Numbered from the stretch's first letter, positions 33,470 to 42,490 are shown. The stretch is 64,000 nt of DNA from Xanthomarina gelatinilytica (GCF_000348685.1 NZ_ANLA01000024.1:16423-80422); one strand, 5' to 3'. Numbers and translations: made by a program. Notes: generated by a model from the sequence alone, not told the origin.

Positions 33470-35044
33470 ATGGACAACTCAATTATATTGATTATAGGTG
33501 GTGTTTTGCTAGGAATCATAGTGGGATTCATTATAGCAAAGGCATTAGAGAGAAACAATGCTTCCAAACTTATAAAAAGTGCTAAAAAATCGGCAGCAGC
33601 TATTATTAAAGAAGCCAATAGCGAAGGTGAAAGCATTAAAAAGGATAAAATTCTTCAGGCAAAAGAAAAATTCATAGAATTAAAATCAGAGCATGAAAAA
33701 GTAATCAATGCTCGTGACAAAAAAATGGCAGAAGCTGAGAAACGTACTAGAGACAAAGAGTCTCAGGTTTCCAGTGAATTGTCTAAAAATCTCAAACTCA
33801 ATCAAAGTTTAGAAGACAAAATAAAGGATTACAACCATAGAGTTGATATTCTCGAGAAAAAACAGGAAGAAATCGATAGGCTTCATAAAAGCCAGATAGA
33901 ACAGTTGGAGGTTATTTCCAGTTTATCTGCAGAAGAAGCCAAGGCACAACTTGTTGAATCCCTAAAAGGAGAGGCCAAGAGCGATGCCATGGCTTATGTT
34001 CAAAGCACTTTGGAAGAAGCAAAACTAACGGCTCAACAAGAAGCCAAAAAAGTAATTATCAATACCATTCAACGTATAGGAACCGAAGAAGCAGTAGATA
34101 ACTGTGTGTCTGTTTTTAATATAGAATCGGACGATGTTAAAGGACGCATCATTGGTAGAGAAGGAAGAAACATTCGCGCCATTGAAGCAGCCACTGGAGT
34201 GGAAATTATTGTAGACGACACACCAGAAGCCATTATTCTATCCTGTTTCGATTCCGTAAGACGTGAAATCGCCAGATTATCCTTGCACAAATTGGTTACC
34301 GATGGTAGAATACATCCTGCTAGAATAGAGGAGGTAGTAAAAAAGACAACCAAACAAATAGAGCAGGAAATTATTGAAGTAGGAAAACGAACCATAATAG
34401 ACTTAGGGATTCACAACCTACATCCAGAACTTATTAAAGTGGTTGGTAGAATGAAATATCGTTCGTCTTACGGACAAAATTTGCTGCAACACTCCAGGGA
34501 AGTTGCCAAACTTTGTGGTGTGATGGCTGCAGAGCTAGGTTTAAATCCTAAATTGGCCAAACGTGCAGGATTGCTACATGATATTGGTAAAGTGCCAGAT
34601 GCAGAAGCAGATATGGAAACACCACATGCTATCCTTGGAATGCAATGGGCTGAAAAATATGGTGAAAAAGAAGATGTTTGCAATGCCATTGGAGCACATC
34701 ATGATGAAATTGAAATGACCTCTCTTTTGTCTCCAATTGTTCAAGTTTGTGATGCTATTTCCGGAGCAAGACCAGGAGCAAGACGCCAAGTATTGGATAG
34801 TTACATTCAACGTTTAAAAGACCTTGAGGATATTGCCTTTGGTTTTGGAGGTGTTAAAAAAGCCTATGCCATTCAAGCAGGAAGGGAGTTAAGGGTTATT
34901 GTGGAAAGCGAAAAAGTTTCAGATCAAAATGCAGCAGATTTATCCTTTAACATTTCACAGAAAATACAAACAGATATGACCTATCCTGGACAGGTTAAAG
35001 TAACTGTAATTAGGGAAACCAGAGCAGTGAATATCGCTAAATAA
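33470..35044 (+). CDS. rny: Ribonuclease Y
   Basis: This 524-residue endoribonuclease has one N-terminal membrane segment ([21 protein letters not shown]), a long coiled coil to about residue 200, a KH domain ([22 protein letters not shown]), and an HD domain ([26 protein letters not shown]). It starts mRNA decay at the membrane. It follows the 6S RNA terminator directly, so it probably has its own promoter in the 20 bases after it or arises by readthrough. Confidence 0.93.
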   Translation: MDNSIILIIGGVLLGIIVGFIIAKALERNNASKLIKSAKKSAAAIIKEANSEGESIKKDKILQAKEKFIELKSEHEKVINARDKKMAEAEKRTRDKESQVSSELSKNLKLNQSLEDKIKDYNHRVDILEKKQEEIDRLHKSQIEQLEVISSLSAEEAKAQLVESLKGEAKSDAMAYVQSTLEEAKLTAQQEAKKVIINTIQRIGTEEAVDNCVSVFNIESDDVKGRIIGREGRNIRAIEAATGVEIIVDDTPEAIILSCFDSVRREIARLSLHKLVTDGRIHPARIEEVVKKTTKQIEQEIIEVGKRTIIDLGIHNLHPELIKVVGRMKYRSSYGQNLLQHSREVAKLCGVMAAELGLNPKLAKRAGLLHDIGKVPDAEADMETPHAILGMQWAEKYGEKEDVCNAIGAHHDEIEMTSLLSPIVQVCDAISGARPGARRQVLDSYIQRLKDLEDIAFGFGGVKKAYAIQAGRELRVIVESEKVSDQNAADLSFNISQKIQTDMTYPGQVKVTVIRETRAVNIAK

Positions 35045-35096
35045 CTTACAGCGTTTATTTGCAATGGGAATATCTGCAAAATCATTAAAATAATAT

Positions 35097-35125
35097 AGCT
35101 TGGGTGTTTGCCCAAGCTTTTTTTA
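35097..35125 (+). terminator. Intrinsic terminator after rny
   Basis: AGCTTGGG (35097-35104) pairs with CCCAAGCT (35111-35118) and is followed by seven T. It lies before the convergent histidine kinase gene. Confidence 0.82.
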
Positions 35126-35135
35126 TAAGTTTTTT

Positions 35136-36305
35136 TTAAACGTTTGTAATTTCAACTACAGCAGTTTTTTTATTGGGTATGCTAATGGTAAAGGTGGTGC
35201 CAACATTAACTTCACTTTCCACCTCAATGTTGCCACCGTAAGCTTCTATTTGGTTTTTTATTAAGTACAATCCAATACCTTCGGCATCTTGGTTTTTATG
35301 GAATGTTTTGTACAATCCAAAAATGGAGTTTCCATACTTGTCCAGATCTATTCCAATGCCATTGTCACTAATGGCAATTTTAATGGTTTCAGAATCAAAC
35401 ATGCTGTCAACGGTAATTTTGGGATGTCTGTCTGGATGTTTGTATTTTATGGCATTGGTTAAGAGGTTTTGAATGATACTTTCTATGTAGGACTGATTGT
35501 AATGTATAAATAATTTAGGGTCTATATTGTTTTGTACTTCGGCATGGTTGTCATTAATAACCACTTTAAGCATCTTTAAAATACGATCGGTCTCTTGTGC
35601 CAAGTATATTTTTTCAATCTTGGCAGTTCTGTTGTTTTGTACAGATACAATTTCTTTTAAATTGGCAATGGTTTTACTAAGGGATTCTGAAAGAATTTGG
35701 AGGTATTTTATGGTGTCTTCTTTTTCAAATTCTGATTCTGCCTCATAGTAAAAATCCAATAGGCTTTCAAAATTGGCTGCATGTTGCTTTAGGTTGTGGG
35801 TTACTATATGGGCAAAGTTTTTAAGTTGATTGTTTTGTTTGGTAACAATGTTTAAGGTGTTTGCCAGTTTTCTTTCGTTTTCAACATGTTTGGTAATATC
35901 TACATGTGTGCCTAAAAAACGTATTGGATTGTTGTTGGAGTCTCTTTCCACAACTTTTCCTTTATCTAAAATCCATTTATAGGAGCCATCCTTGCACTCC
36001 ACTCGATGCACATTCATGTATATGGGCTTCAAACCATTAATGTGGTCTTGATAATCCTGAAAATATTTATTTCTGTCTTCTGGGTGCACACGATTGTTCC
36101 AATCGTTTAGGTTAGCTCCAAAATTGGCATCGTTTTCAAAACCGATAATCCGTTTTGAAGCTTCGGAAAAATAAACTTTATTCTCTGTGGCGTTAAATTC
36201 CCAGACACCTACGTTGGTAATCTCTACTGCAAGTTGCCACTTGCGTTTTTCCCCAAACCCATTGGGGTAATTATTTAGTGGTCTGTTTGAGTTCGTGAAA
36301 TCCAT
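35136..36305 (-). CDS. PAS-domain sensor histidine kinase
   Basis: This 389-residue soluble kinase has no membrane helix. A PAS/PAC module spans about 20-140 (VGVWEFNATENKVYFSEASKRIIGF, YKWILDKGKVVERDSNNNP). The dimerisation helix has FAHIVTHNLKQHAANF, with His in THNLK as phosphoacceptor. The ATPase part shows LLTNAIKYKHP (N box), ISDNGIGID (G1) and GIGLYLIKNQIEAYGG (G2). No response regulator is adjacent, so its partner is unknown. The cytosolic PAS domain suggests sensing of an internal signal. Confidence 0.88.
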   Translation of the reverse strand: MDFTNSNRPLNNYPNGFGEKRKWQLAVEITNVGVWEFNATENKVYFSEASKRIIGFENDANFGANLNDWNNRVHPEDRNKYFQDYQDHINGLKPIYMNVHRVECKDGSYKWILDKGKVVERDSNNNPIRFLGTHVDITKHVENERKLANTLNIVTKQNNQLKNFAHIVTHNLKQHAANFESLLDFYYEAESEFEKEDTIKYLQILSESLSKTIANLKEIVSVQNNRTAKIEKIYLAQETDRILKMLKVVINDNHAEVQNNIDPKLFIHYNQSYIESIIQNLLTNAIKYKHPDRHPKITVDSMFDSETIKIAISDNGIGIDLDKYGNSIFGLYKTFHKNQDAEGIGLYLIKNQIEAYGGNIEVESEVNVGTTFTISIPNKKTAVVEITNV

Positions 36306-36418
36306 ATTGTCTAGATTAAATTTTATTAAAAAACGTAGTTAATATGGGAGAATCGATTTAAAACGGCGCTATTACCTACTAAATATAATTAATAATCAGT
36401 AATTTAGAAAATAAAATG

Positions 36419-37318
36419 TTATTTTCTGGGATGAAATGTTTGAAGCACACTTTTTAAATGGCTTTTGTCCACATGTACATAAATTTCGGTAGTGGTAATG
36501 CTTTCGTGTCCCAACATTAGCTGTATGGTCCTTAAATCGGCACCATTTTCCAACAAATGTGTGGCAAAAGAATGTCTGAAGGTATGTGGGGAAATGGTTT
36601 TGTCTAGATTGATTTTAACTGCCAATTGCTTGATGATGGTAAAAATCATGGCTCTGGTAAGTTGTTTTCCCCTTCTGTTTAAAAACAAGGTGTCTTCGTG
36701 TCCTTTTTGAATAGAGAGGTGGTTTCTTACTTCGTTTTTATAACAGGTAATATATTTTTGAGTAGACTGAACAATAGGCACAAAGCGTTGTTTATCGCCT
36801 TTTCCAGTAACTTTAATAAAACCTTCATCAAAAAACAAATCCGAAATTTTCAGGTTGGTAAGTTCGCTTACACGTAAACCACAACTGTAAAGGGTTTCAA
36901 GCATGGCACGATTGCGTTCACCTTCAGCTTTGCTTAAATCAATGGCAGCAATCAAGCGATTGATATCATCCAAAGAAAGTGTATCTGGTAGTTTCCTGCC
37001 TATTTTAGGGGATTCTATCAATTCTAAAGGATTATCCACTCTATAATCCTCAAAAATGAGATAATTAAAAAAACTGCGCAAGCCGGAAATCATCCTGGAC
37101 TGGGTCCTTACATTTACAGTTTTTGCAAGCTCATAAATATATTGTTGGATGGTTTCTTTTGAAATGTTCAAGGGAGATACACTTATATGCTTGTCCTCCA
37201 AATAGCCAATAAGCTTCTCCACATCCAATCCATAACTGGTTATGGAGTTGTTGGATAGCCCTCTTTCTATTTTTAGATAAAGTTTATAGTCTTTTAAAGC
37301 GTGTTCCCATTTCATCAT
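36419..37318 (-). CDS. xerD: Site-specific tyrosine recombinase XerD
   Basis: I place the start at the ATG at 37318 (or 37315), giving 299 residues. The N-terminal core-binding domain is followed by the catalytic domain with all expected residues: Arg in SCGLRVSELTNL, Lys in TGKGDKQRF, HTFRHSFATHLLENGADL, LGHESITTTEIY with the nucleophile Tyr. It resolves chromosome dimers at dif with XerC. Its full length and isolated chromosomal setting argue against a mobile-element integrase. A -7 box abuts the start codon. Confidence 0.92.
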   Translation of the reverse strand: MMKWEHALKDYKLYLKIERGLSNNSITSYGLDVEKLIGYLEDKHISVSPLNISKETIQQYIYELAKTVNVRTQSRMISGLRSFFNYLIFEDYRVDNPLELIESPKIGRKLPDTLSLDDINRLIAAIDLSKAEGERNRAMLETLYSCGLRVSELTNLKISDLFFDEGFIKVTGKGDKQRFVPIVQSTQKYITCYKNEVRNHLSIQKGHEDTLFLNRRGKQLTRAMIFTIIKQLAVKINLDKTISPHTFRHSFATHLLENGADLRTIQLMLGHESITTTEIYVHVDKSHLKSVLQTFHPRK

Positions 37319-37320
37319 CA

Positions 37321-37328
37321 CAAAAATA
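37321..37328 (-). promoter_or_regulatory. -7 promoter element abutting xerD start
   Basis: The minus strand reads TATTTTTG, an exact TAnnTTTG match that ends 3 bases before the ATG at 37318. Transcription would start at or inside the first codon, so the mRNA would be leaderless. Confidence 0.4.
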
Positions 37329-37535
37329 AATCAAAAAGTATCCAAATAAAGGTTTTAAGGGTGGAATAAGGTTTGGACGATTTCATTTTGTTAATAACTT
37401 ATTTGTGTAAAATACTGTAAACTAATAATTTAATGTTTATTATTAAATAAATTGTTAATAAAAAAACAGTTTTTATTTATTAATAAAAAAAAAAGTGGTT
37501 ATTTTGTTTAATCAATTACAAAAACTTAAAAAATT

Positions 37536-38072
37536 ATGAAGAAATTATTTTTATTGACATTTTTAACAGTATTAAGTTTTACTGCTGTAAAAGCCCAAGA
37601 GGGGTTTAATTTAGGAGCTTTTATTGGATTGCCTGTGGCAGATGGAAGTGACTATGCTACTTTTTCTGCAGGTCTGGATGTAAATTATCTTTTTGGAATA
37701 AACGAAAAATTTAGTGTAGGTCCAGCAACAGGCTATAGCCATTCTTTTGGTGACACTTACTACGGTTTAGACTACGATGATACCCAATTTATACCTATTG
37801 CAGGAGCAGGTCGTTTTAATATTAACGAGATGTTTACTGTAGGTTTGGATTTAGGGTATGCTGTTGGTATTAATGATGGCAACGATGGAGGGTTTTATTA
37901 CCGACCAATGTTTGGATACAACATCAACGATAAGATTCAGGTAAATGCATCTTATAGAGGAGTGAGATCTAGTTATGATAGCGGTTATTATGATGGTTAT
38001 TATTATTACAACAGAAGTGTTGATTGGAATTTTGGAATTTTAAGTGTAGGAGCCTCCTTTAATTTAAATTAA
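37536..38072 (+). CDS. Outer-membrane beta-barrel protein
   Basis: This 178-residue protein has a signal peptide (MKKLFLLTFLTVLSFTAVKAQ-type, cleaved after KAQ) and a barrel of about eight strands with Tyr/Gly-rich turns (YYGLDYDDTQFIPIAGAG, YDSGYYDGYYYYNRS). It resembles small opacity/OmpX-like proteins of Bacteroidota. Its function is unknown. It is the first of three similar small barrels in a row, each with its own terminator. Confidence 0.75.
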   Translation: MKKLFLLTFLTVLSFTAVKAQEGFNLGAFIGLPVADGSDYATFSAGLDVNYLFGINEKFSVGPATGYSHSFGDTYYGLDYDDTQFIPIAGAGRFNINEMFTVGLDLGYAVGINDGNDGGFYYRPMFGYNINDKIQVNASYRGVRSSYDSGYYDGYYYYNRSVDWNFGILSVGASFNLN

Positions 38073-38103
38073 AAAAACCTGTTATTTTTCTTTTCATTAA
38101 TAA

Positions 38104-38128
38104 AACCCGAAGCAAATCGCTTCGGGTT
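38104..38128 (+). terminator. Hairpin after first beta-barrel gene
   Basis: AACCCGAAGC and GCTTCGGGTT form a 10-bp stem with a 5-base loop; the T run after it is weak (ATATTAT). The CCGAAGC core recurs in the next two terminators. Confidence 0.65.
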
Positions 38129-38179
38129 ATATTATTAAGTAAGGTGAGGAAGAGCTTTCTTACATTTTATGGCTGATAA

Positions 38180-38211
38180 TTGTGGAAAATAATTATATTT
38201 GCCACCTTAAA
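38180..38211 (+). promoter_or_regulatory. Promoter of second beta-barrel gene
   Basis: TATATTTG (38204-38211) is an exact -7 match, with TTG 21 bases upstream (38180-38182). The leader to the ATG at 38236 is about 20 bases. Confidence 0.5.
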
Positions 38212-38235
38212 ACAATTAAAAACCTTAAATTTATT

Positions 38236-38778
38236 ATGAAAAAAATTTTACTTATCGCTGCTGTGGCAGTATTTGGATTATCAAAAGTGAATGCACAAGA
38301 AAGTGGTTCTAATGGAGGTCAAACAGACAAAGGAAGTATTTTAGTTGAAGCTAATACTGGTTTTGGTGGTGCTCACTCAAGCAATACAGGATTTGCTTTA
38401 ACATCAATAGATGGAGATACTGGATGGAATGTTGGTGTTGAAGGAGGTTATTTTATAATTGATAACTTAGCTATTAAAGCTGGTTTAGGTTATGGTGATT
38501 ATAGTAGTGAAGATAATATAGATGGAATGTTTTCTTACAAAATTGGAGCTAAATACTATATTATTGGAATGATTCCTGTCCAAGTAGATTTAAATGGAGC
38601 TTCAGGAAATAGTTTTTCTCCTATGTATGTTGGTGGACAAGCTGGTTATGCTTGGTTTTTAAATGAACATGTTTCTGTTGAACCAGGATTAAGATATGAC
38701 TTTGGAATGAATGAGGATGCTGGAGATGGTGACTTTAACCCTTTATCAGTAAGAATAGGTTTCGCACTACATTTCTAA
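38236..38778 (+). CDS. Outer-membrane beta-barrel protein
   Basis: From the ATG at 38236 (MKKILLIAAVAVFGLSKVNAQ) the protein has 180 residues; the upstream in-frame start at 38182 lies before the promoter box and is wrong. After the signal peptide come Gly-rich amphipathic strands (GWNVGVEGGYFIIDNLAIKAGLGYGDY, YVGGQAGYAWFLNEHVSVEPGLRYDFGMN) ending SVRIGFALHF with an aromatic terminal residue typical of BAM recognition. A structural or binding role is likely but unproven. Confidence 0.78.
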   Translation: MKKILLIAAVAVFGLSKVNAQESGSNGGQTDKGSILVEANTGFGGAHSSNTGFALTSIDGDTGWNVGVEGGYFIIDNLAIKAGLGYGDYSSEDNIDGMFSYKIGAKYYIIGMIPVQVDLNGASGNSFSPMYVGGQAGYAWFLNEHVSVEPGLRYDFGMNEDAGDGDFNPLSVRIGFALHF

Positions 38779-38797
38779 GAGTTTTATAATTTTCATT

Positions 38798-38830
38798 AAA
38801 AAAACCGAAGCAAGATTGCTTCGGTTTTTT
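38798..38830 (+). terminator. Intrinsic terminator after second beta-barrel gene
   Basis: AAAACCGAAGC and GCTTCGGTTTT pair over a short AAGATT loop and continue into a T run. It has the same CCGAAGC core as its neighbours. Confidence 0.82.
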
Positions 38831-38937
38831 GTTTTAAAACAACATTTTTAGCGTTATTATTTTTTTTGAATAAGTTAAACAGGCTTCTAAAATTGGGGCA
38901 TTTTTGTAGGGAACTTAAACAATAAAAATATATAACA

Positions 38938-39576
38938 ATGAAAAAATTAATTTTAATTACAGGAATATTTATTTTTAGCACTACGTTATTGCATGCGCAA
39001 GCAGACTCCAAAGCTATTCAATTAGGTGTTAAAGGAGGTGTAAACTCCACTAAAATTACAGGAGACGATATAGACGATGTGAAAGCAAGAACTAGTTTTA
39101 ATGTTGGTTTATTGGCCGAAATCCCAATTACAGAAAGATTCTCATTACAACCAGAGGTTATGTATTCTGGACAAGGGTTTGATGTAAAGGAAATAGACCA
39201 GGATAACATCTTCGATACAAATGAGAACATAGAATATCAACTTGACTATATTCAGGTGCCAGTATTGCTTAAAGCGTATCTGGTTAAAGGGTTGAGTATA
39301 GAAGCTGGACCTCAATTTGGATTTAAGATCCATGAAGAATTGGATTTTCAGCCAAATAACGATGGAGGCGATATTGAAATTAACGAAGACGACTCTTATG
39401 TTAAGGATTTTGATACAGGCTTGGTTCTTGGAGCAGCCTATAAATTCGACAATGGGTTTTTTGTTAATGGACGTTACAACATGGGGTTAACCAATATTTT
39501 TGAAGATAATACCATTTTTGAAAATGTAGATGCTAAAAATGCAGTTTGGCAATTTGGTGTTGGCTTCATGTTTTAA
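38938..39576 (+). CDS. PorT-family outer-membrane beta-barrel protein
   Basis: This 212-residue protein has a signal peptide (ending LLHAQ) and the start IQLGVKGGVNSTKITGDDIDD, typical of PorT-family barrels ("outer membrane protein beta-barrel domain"). Further strands are RFSLQPEVMYSGQGFDV, YIQVPVLLKAYLVKGLSIEAGPQFGF and FFVNGRYNMGLTNI, ending AVWQFGVGFMF. It is not the secretion protein PorT itself but a member of the same broad family, with no known ligand. Confidence 0.8.
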   Translation: MKKLILITGIFIFSTTLLHAQADSKAIQLGVKGGVNSTKITGDDIDDVKARTSFNVGLLAEIPITERFSLQPEVMYSGQGFDVKEIDQDNIFDTNENIEYQLDYIQVPVLLKAYLVKGLSIEAGPQFGFKIHEELDFQPNNDGGDIEINEDDSYVKDFDTGLVLGAAYKFDNGFFVNGRYNMGLTNIFEDNTIFENVDAKNAVWQFGVGFMF

Positions 39577-39596
39577 TCCAACCCTTATAAAAAACC

Positions 39597-39628
39597 AAAA
39601 ACCGAAGTTTCAGCACTTCGGTTTTTTT
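39597..39628 (+). terminator. Intrinsic terminator after third beta-barrel gene
   Basis: AAAACCGAAGT and ACTTCGGTTTT form an 11-bp stem around a 6-base loop, followed by seven T. Confidence 0.82.
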
Positions 39629-39675
39629 ATGGGTTAATTTTTGATACCTTTACTAAAACAAGAAAGCATTTACAG

Positions 39676-40101
39676 ATGAAAAAAATCATCATTATCAATG
39701 GTCCCAATTTAAACCTATTGGGAAAACGAGAGCCACAAATTTATGGCAACCTCAGTTTTAATGAATTTTTTGAAACCATAAAGGCAAAATACCCTCAAGT
39801 TATCTTAGAACACTTTCAATCCAACATTGAAGGGGAACTTATTGATAAGCTTCACGAAGTTGGTTTTTTATATTATGGGATTATTTTAAATGCAGCAGCT
39901 TACACGCATACGTCTGTTGGAATAGGAGATGCTGTGGCAGCCATAGAAACTGCTGTGGTGGAAGTGCATATCTCCAACACGTTTAAGCGCGAGGATTTTA
40001 GGCATCACTCTTATGTGGCACCTTATGCCAAAGGTATCATCGTTGGTTTTGGATTGCAAAGTTATGAATTGGCTTTGCAGAGTTTTTTAAATCCTCTATA
40101 A
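39676..40101 (+). CDS. aroQ: Type II 3-dehydroquinate dehydratase
   Basis: This 141-residue enzyme matches the short type II family. It has IINGPNLNLLGKREPQIYG with catalytic Tyr near residue 24, LNAAAYTHTSVGIGDA (substrate binding), and EVHISNTFKREDFRHHSYVAPYAKG with the catalytic His. It performs the third step of the shikimate pathway. It lies between a beta-barrel gene and the convergent lpdA, and shares a bidirectional terminator with the latter. Confidence 0.93.
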   Translation: MKKIIIINGPNLNLLGKREPQIYGNLSFNEFFETIKAKYPQVILEHFQSNIEGELIDKLHEVGFLYYGIILNAAAYTHTSVGIGDAVAAIETAVVEVHISNTFKREDFRHHSYVAPYAKGIIVGFGLQSYELALQSFLNPL

Positions 40102-40151
40102 TGTTTCTTAAATATTTAATAATACTGTCTTAAATTTCACAGTCTATAAAA

Positions 40152-40183
40152 AAAGCACGATTCAAAATTTTGAATCGTGCTTT
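40152..40183 (+). terminator. Bidirectional terminator between aroQ and lpdA
   Basis: A perfect 16-bp inverted repeat without a spacer: AAAGCACGATTCAAAA followed by TTTTGAATCGTGCTTT. The A and T flanks let it work for both convergent genes. Confidence 0.85.
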
Positions 40184-40251
40184 AATTTAAATGTTTTAAC
40201 AGATCACTCCGGTTGAGCGAAGGCTCTTCCTTTGAGAAGGTTAGTAGGGAT

Positions 40252-41628
40252 TTATAAATGTATCACCTCACCATAAGCATCTGCAACGGCTTCCATAACA
40301 GCTTCACTCATGGTAGGATGTGGATGTACGGCTTTTAAAACTTCATGGCCAGTGGTTTCAAGTTTTCTACCTAGAACGGCTTCAGCAATCATGTCTGTTA
40401 CTCCAGCTCCAATCATGTGGCAACCTAACCATTCCCCATATTTGGCATCGAAAATCACTTTTACAAAACCATCTTTTGTTCCAGCAGCACTTGCTTTACC
40501 TGAGGCTGAGAAAGGGAATTTGCCCACTTTAATGTCGTAACCTTTATCTTTGGCTTGTTTTTCGGTTAATCCAACACTTGCAATTTCTGGCGAAGCGTAG
40601 GTACAACCTGGAATGTTTCCATAATCTAAAGCTTCCACATGCATACCAGCAATTTTTTCAACACATAGAATGCCTTCTGCAGAAGCTACGTGAGCCAATG
40701 CCTGTCCTGGAGTGACATCTCCAATGGCATAATAACCCGGAATGTTTGTTTGGTAATAGTTGTTCACTAAAATTTTATCTCTATCCACAGCAATACCAAC
40801 ATCTTCTAAACCTATGTTTTCAATATTGGTTTTAATTCCCACAGCAGATAATATAATATCGGCTTCAAGGACTTCTTCTCCTTTAGAAGTTTTTACCGTG
40901 GCTTTTACGCCTTTTCCAGAAGTGTCAACTTTGGTAACTTCAGAAGAAGTCATGATTTTTATGCCACTTTTCTTGAAAGAACGTTCTAGTTGTTTGGAAA
41001 CTTCTTCGTCTTCCACAGGAACGATATTTGGTAAGAATTCAACAATGGTTACATCTGTTCCCATGGAATTGTAAAAGTATGCAAATTCAACACCTATGGC
41101 GCCAGACCCAACCACAATCATTTTTTTAGGTTGTTTGTCCAGTGTCATGGCTTCTCTATAACCAATTACTTTTTTACCATCTTGTGGCAAGCTTGGCAAT
41201 TCCCTAGAACGAGCTCCAGTAGCTATAATAATGTGGTCTGCACTGTATTCTTTTCCGTTTACTTCAATTTTTTTTCCAGGTTTTAATGTTCCAAACCCTT
41301 CAATGACATCGATCTTGTTCTTTTTCATTAAAAACTGAACACCTTTGCTCATCCCTTCAGCAACACCACGACTACGTTTTACAACAGCATTGAAGTCTTT
41401 ATCAAACTCTTTTACAGAAAGCCCATAATCGCTGGCATGCTTTAAATATTCAAACACTTGGGCAGATTTTAAGAGCGCTTTGGTAGGGATACAACCCCAA
41501 TTTAAACATACACCACCAAGGCTTTCTTTTTCAACAACAGCAGTTTTAAAACCTAGCTGGGACGCTCTAATAGCAGTTACGTAGCCACCAGGACCACTTC
41601 CAAGAACAATAATATCGTATTTACTCAT
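40252..41628 (-). CDS. lpdA: Dihydrolipoyl dehydrogenase
   Basis: This 458-residue flavoprotein reoxidises dihydrolipoamide in 2-oxo acid dehydrogenase complexes. It has the FAD motif IVLGSGPGGYVTAIRA, the redox disulfide Cys41-Cys46 (GGVCLNWGCIPTK), the NAD motif VVGSGAIGVEFAYFYNSMG, AIGDVTPGQALAHVASAEG, and the C-terminal His-Glu pair HPHPTMSEAVMEAV. No other complex genes are adjacent, so it likely serves several complexes encoded elsewhere. Confidence 0.95.
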   Translation of the reverse strand: MSKYDIIVLGSGPGGYVTAIRASQLGFKTAVVEKESLGGVCLNWGCIPTKALLKSAQVFEYLKHASDYGLSVKEFDKDFNAVVKRSRGVAEGMSKGVQFLMKKNKIDVIEGFGTLKPGKKIEVNGKEYSADHIIIATGARSRELPSLPQDGKKVIGYREAMTLDKQPKKMIVVGSGAIGVEFAYFYNSMGTDVTIVEFLPNIVPVEDEEVSKQLERSFKKSGIKIMTSSEVTKVDTSGKGVKATVKTSKGEEVLEADIILSAVGIKTNIENIGLEDVGIAVDRDKILVNNYYQTNIPGYYAIGDVTPGQALAHVASAEGILCVEKIAGMHVEALDYGNIPGCTYASPEIASVGLTEKQAKDKGYDIKVGKFPFSASGKASAAGTKDGFVKVIFDAKYGEWLGCHMIGAGVTDMIAEAVLGRKLETTGHEVLKAVHPHPTMSEAVMEAVADAYGEVIHL

Positions 41629-41689
41629 TGTATAATTTTTAGTCGTTTTTTGAAGCTACGAAGGTACAAAAAGTATCTAACAAATTACA

Positions 41690-41830
41690 AGTTCTCAATT
41701 CTGGATTCCAAGTTTTTGGTTTAAGATTCAAGTTTTAAAGTTCAAGGTTTTAGATTCTAGGTTCAAAGTTTAAGGTTCTAATGCCTAACCCTCAATTTCC
41801 AATCAACAATCTCCAATCAACAATCTACTT
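41690..41830. repeat. Low-complexity degenerate repeat tract
   Basis: The tract upstream of lpdA is made of imperfect copies of TTCAAGGTTTTAGATTC-type words (for example GATTCAAGTTTTAAAGTTC and TTCAAAGTTTAAGGTTC). Its right end holds an exact 14-bp tandem duplication, CCAATCAACAATCT at 41799-41812 and 41813-41826. Such tracts are common between flavobacterial genes and have no known function. Confidence 0.6.
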
Positions 41831-41866
41831 GTTAAAAAAAAAAGAAGACCTTTATTAAGCTTTAGC

Positions 41867-42343
41867 TTATGGGTTGGGAATAAAATTCAATGCCACACCA
41901 TTTATACAGTGTCTTTTTCCAGTGGTCTCTTTAGGACCATCGTTAAATACATGTCCCAAATGCCCTCCACAAGTGGCACAATGCTCTTCAATTCCGGTAA
42001 AACCATTCCCTTCCTTGGAGAAAGCAACATTTCCAGGGATTTCCCTGTCAAAACTTGGCCATCCAGTTCCGGAGTCGAATTTATGTTCACTATTAAACAA
42101 AGGGGTTTTGCAGGCAGCGCAAACATAGGTTCCAGCGTCTTCAGTATCGTTTAACGGACTGGAAAAAGCGCGTTCTGTACCACCTTCCCTTAACACATAA
42201 TATGCCTTGGCACTTAGTTCCTGTTTCCATTGTGTATTGGTTTTTGAGATTTTAAATGTGTCCTTATTTGAGTTTTTTTTGTTTTCTTGGCTCATACAGC
42301 TTTGCAAGGTCAAGACCAGCAAGCAGCTTAATAAAATTTTCAT
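41867..42343 (-). CDS. msrB: Peptide-methionine (R)-S-oxide reductase, lipoprotein form
   Basis: From the ATG at 42343 (MKILLSCLLVLTLQSC) the protein has 158 residues with a lipobox LQSC (Cys16), so it acts outside the cytosol. The MsrB domain has the zinc pairs Cys75/Cys78 and Cys122/Cys125 (YVCAACKTPLF, EHCATCGGHLGHVF), the substrate motif GTGWPSF, and the catalytic Cys146 in RHCINGVALNF. It repairs oxidised methionine in envelope proteins. A frame starting at 42424 is longer but lacks a signal peptide at the right place. A palindromic gap separates it from a divergent M48 gene. Confidence 0.92.
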   Translation of the reverse strand: MKILLSCLLVLTLQSCMSQENKKNSNKDTFKISKTNTQWKQELSAKAYYVLREGGTERAFSSPLNDTEDAGTYVCAACKTPLFNSEHKFDSGTGWPSFDREIPGNVAFSKEGNGFTGIEEHCATCGGHLGHVFNDGPKETTGKRHCINGVALNFIPNP

Positions 42344-42374
42344 ATGGGTTAAATTTATTAGTGTTTGTAACACC

Positions 42375-42388
42375 TTTTGTCGACAAAA
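42375..42388. promoter_or_regulatory. 14-bp palindrome between divergent msrB and M48 genes
   Basis: TTTTGTCGACAAAA is a perfect palindrome in the 147-base divergent gap. It is 32 bases before the msrB start and 103 bases before the other gene, a position suited to an operator for msrB or for both. Which regulator would bind is unknown. Confidence 0.45.
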
Positions 42389-42490
42389 ATTATTTAACTT
42401 TACAAGAATTGTGTTAAAAAACAAAATGTGTTCCTCTAAAAAATTAAGGAATGATTTTTGTAATTTTAACTCCTGAAAAAATATTTTAAA

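Noticed and set aside
36419..37318. Tyrosine recombinase considered as the integrase of a mobile island
   Set aside because: It has XerD length and motifs, no flanking attachment repeats or tRNA, and core genes on both sides.
40201..40250. GC-richer words after the aroQ/lpdA terminator as a dispersed repeat
   Set aside because: Too short and without symmetry or a second copy in the window.
41690..41830. Repeat tract considered as a CRISPR array
   Set aside because: The units are short, unequal and imperfect, there are no unique spacers of constant length, and no cas genes are present.
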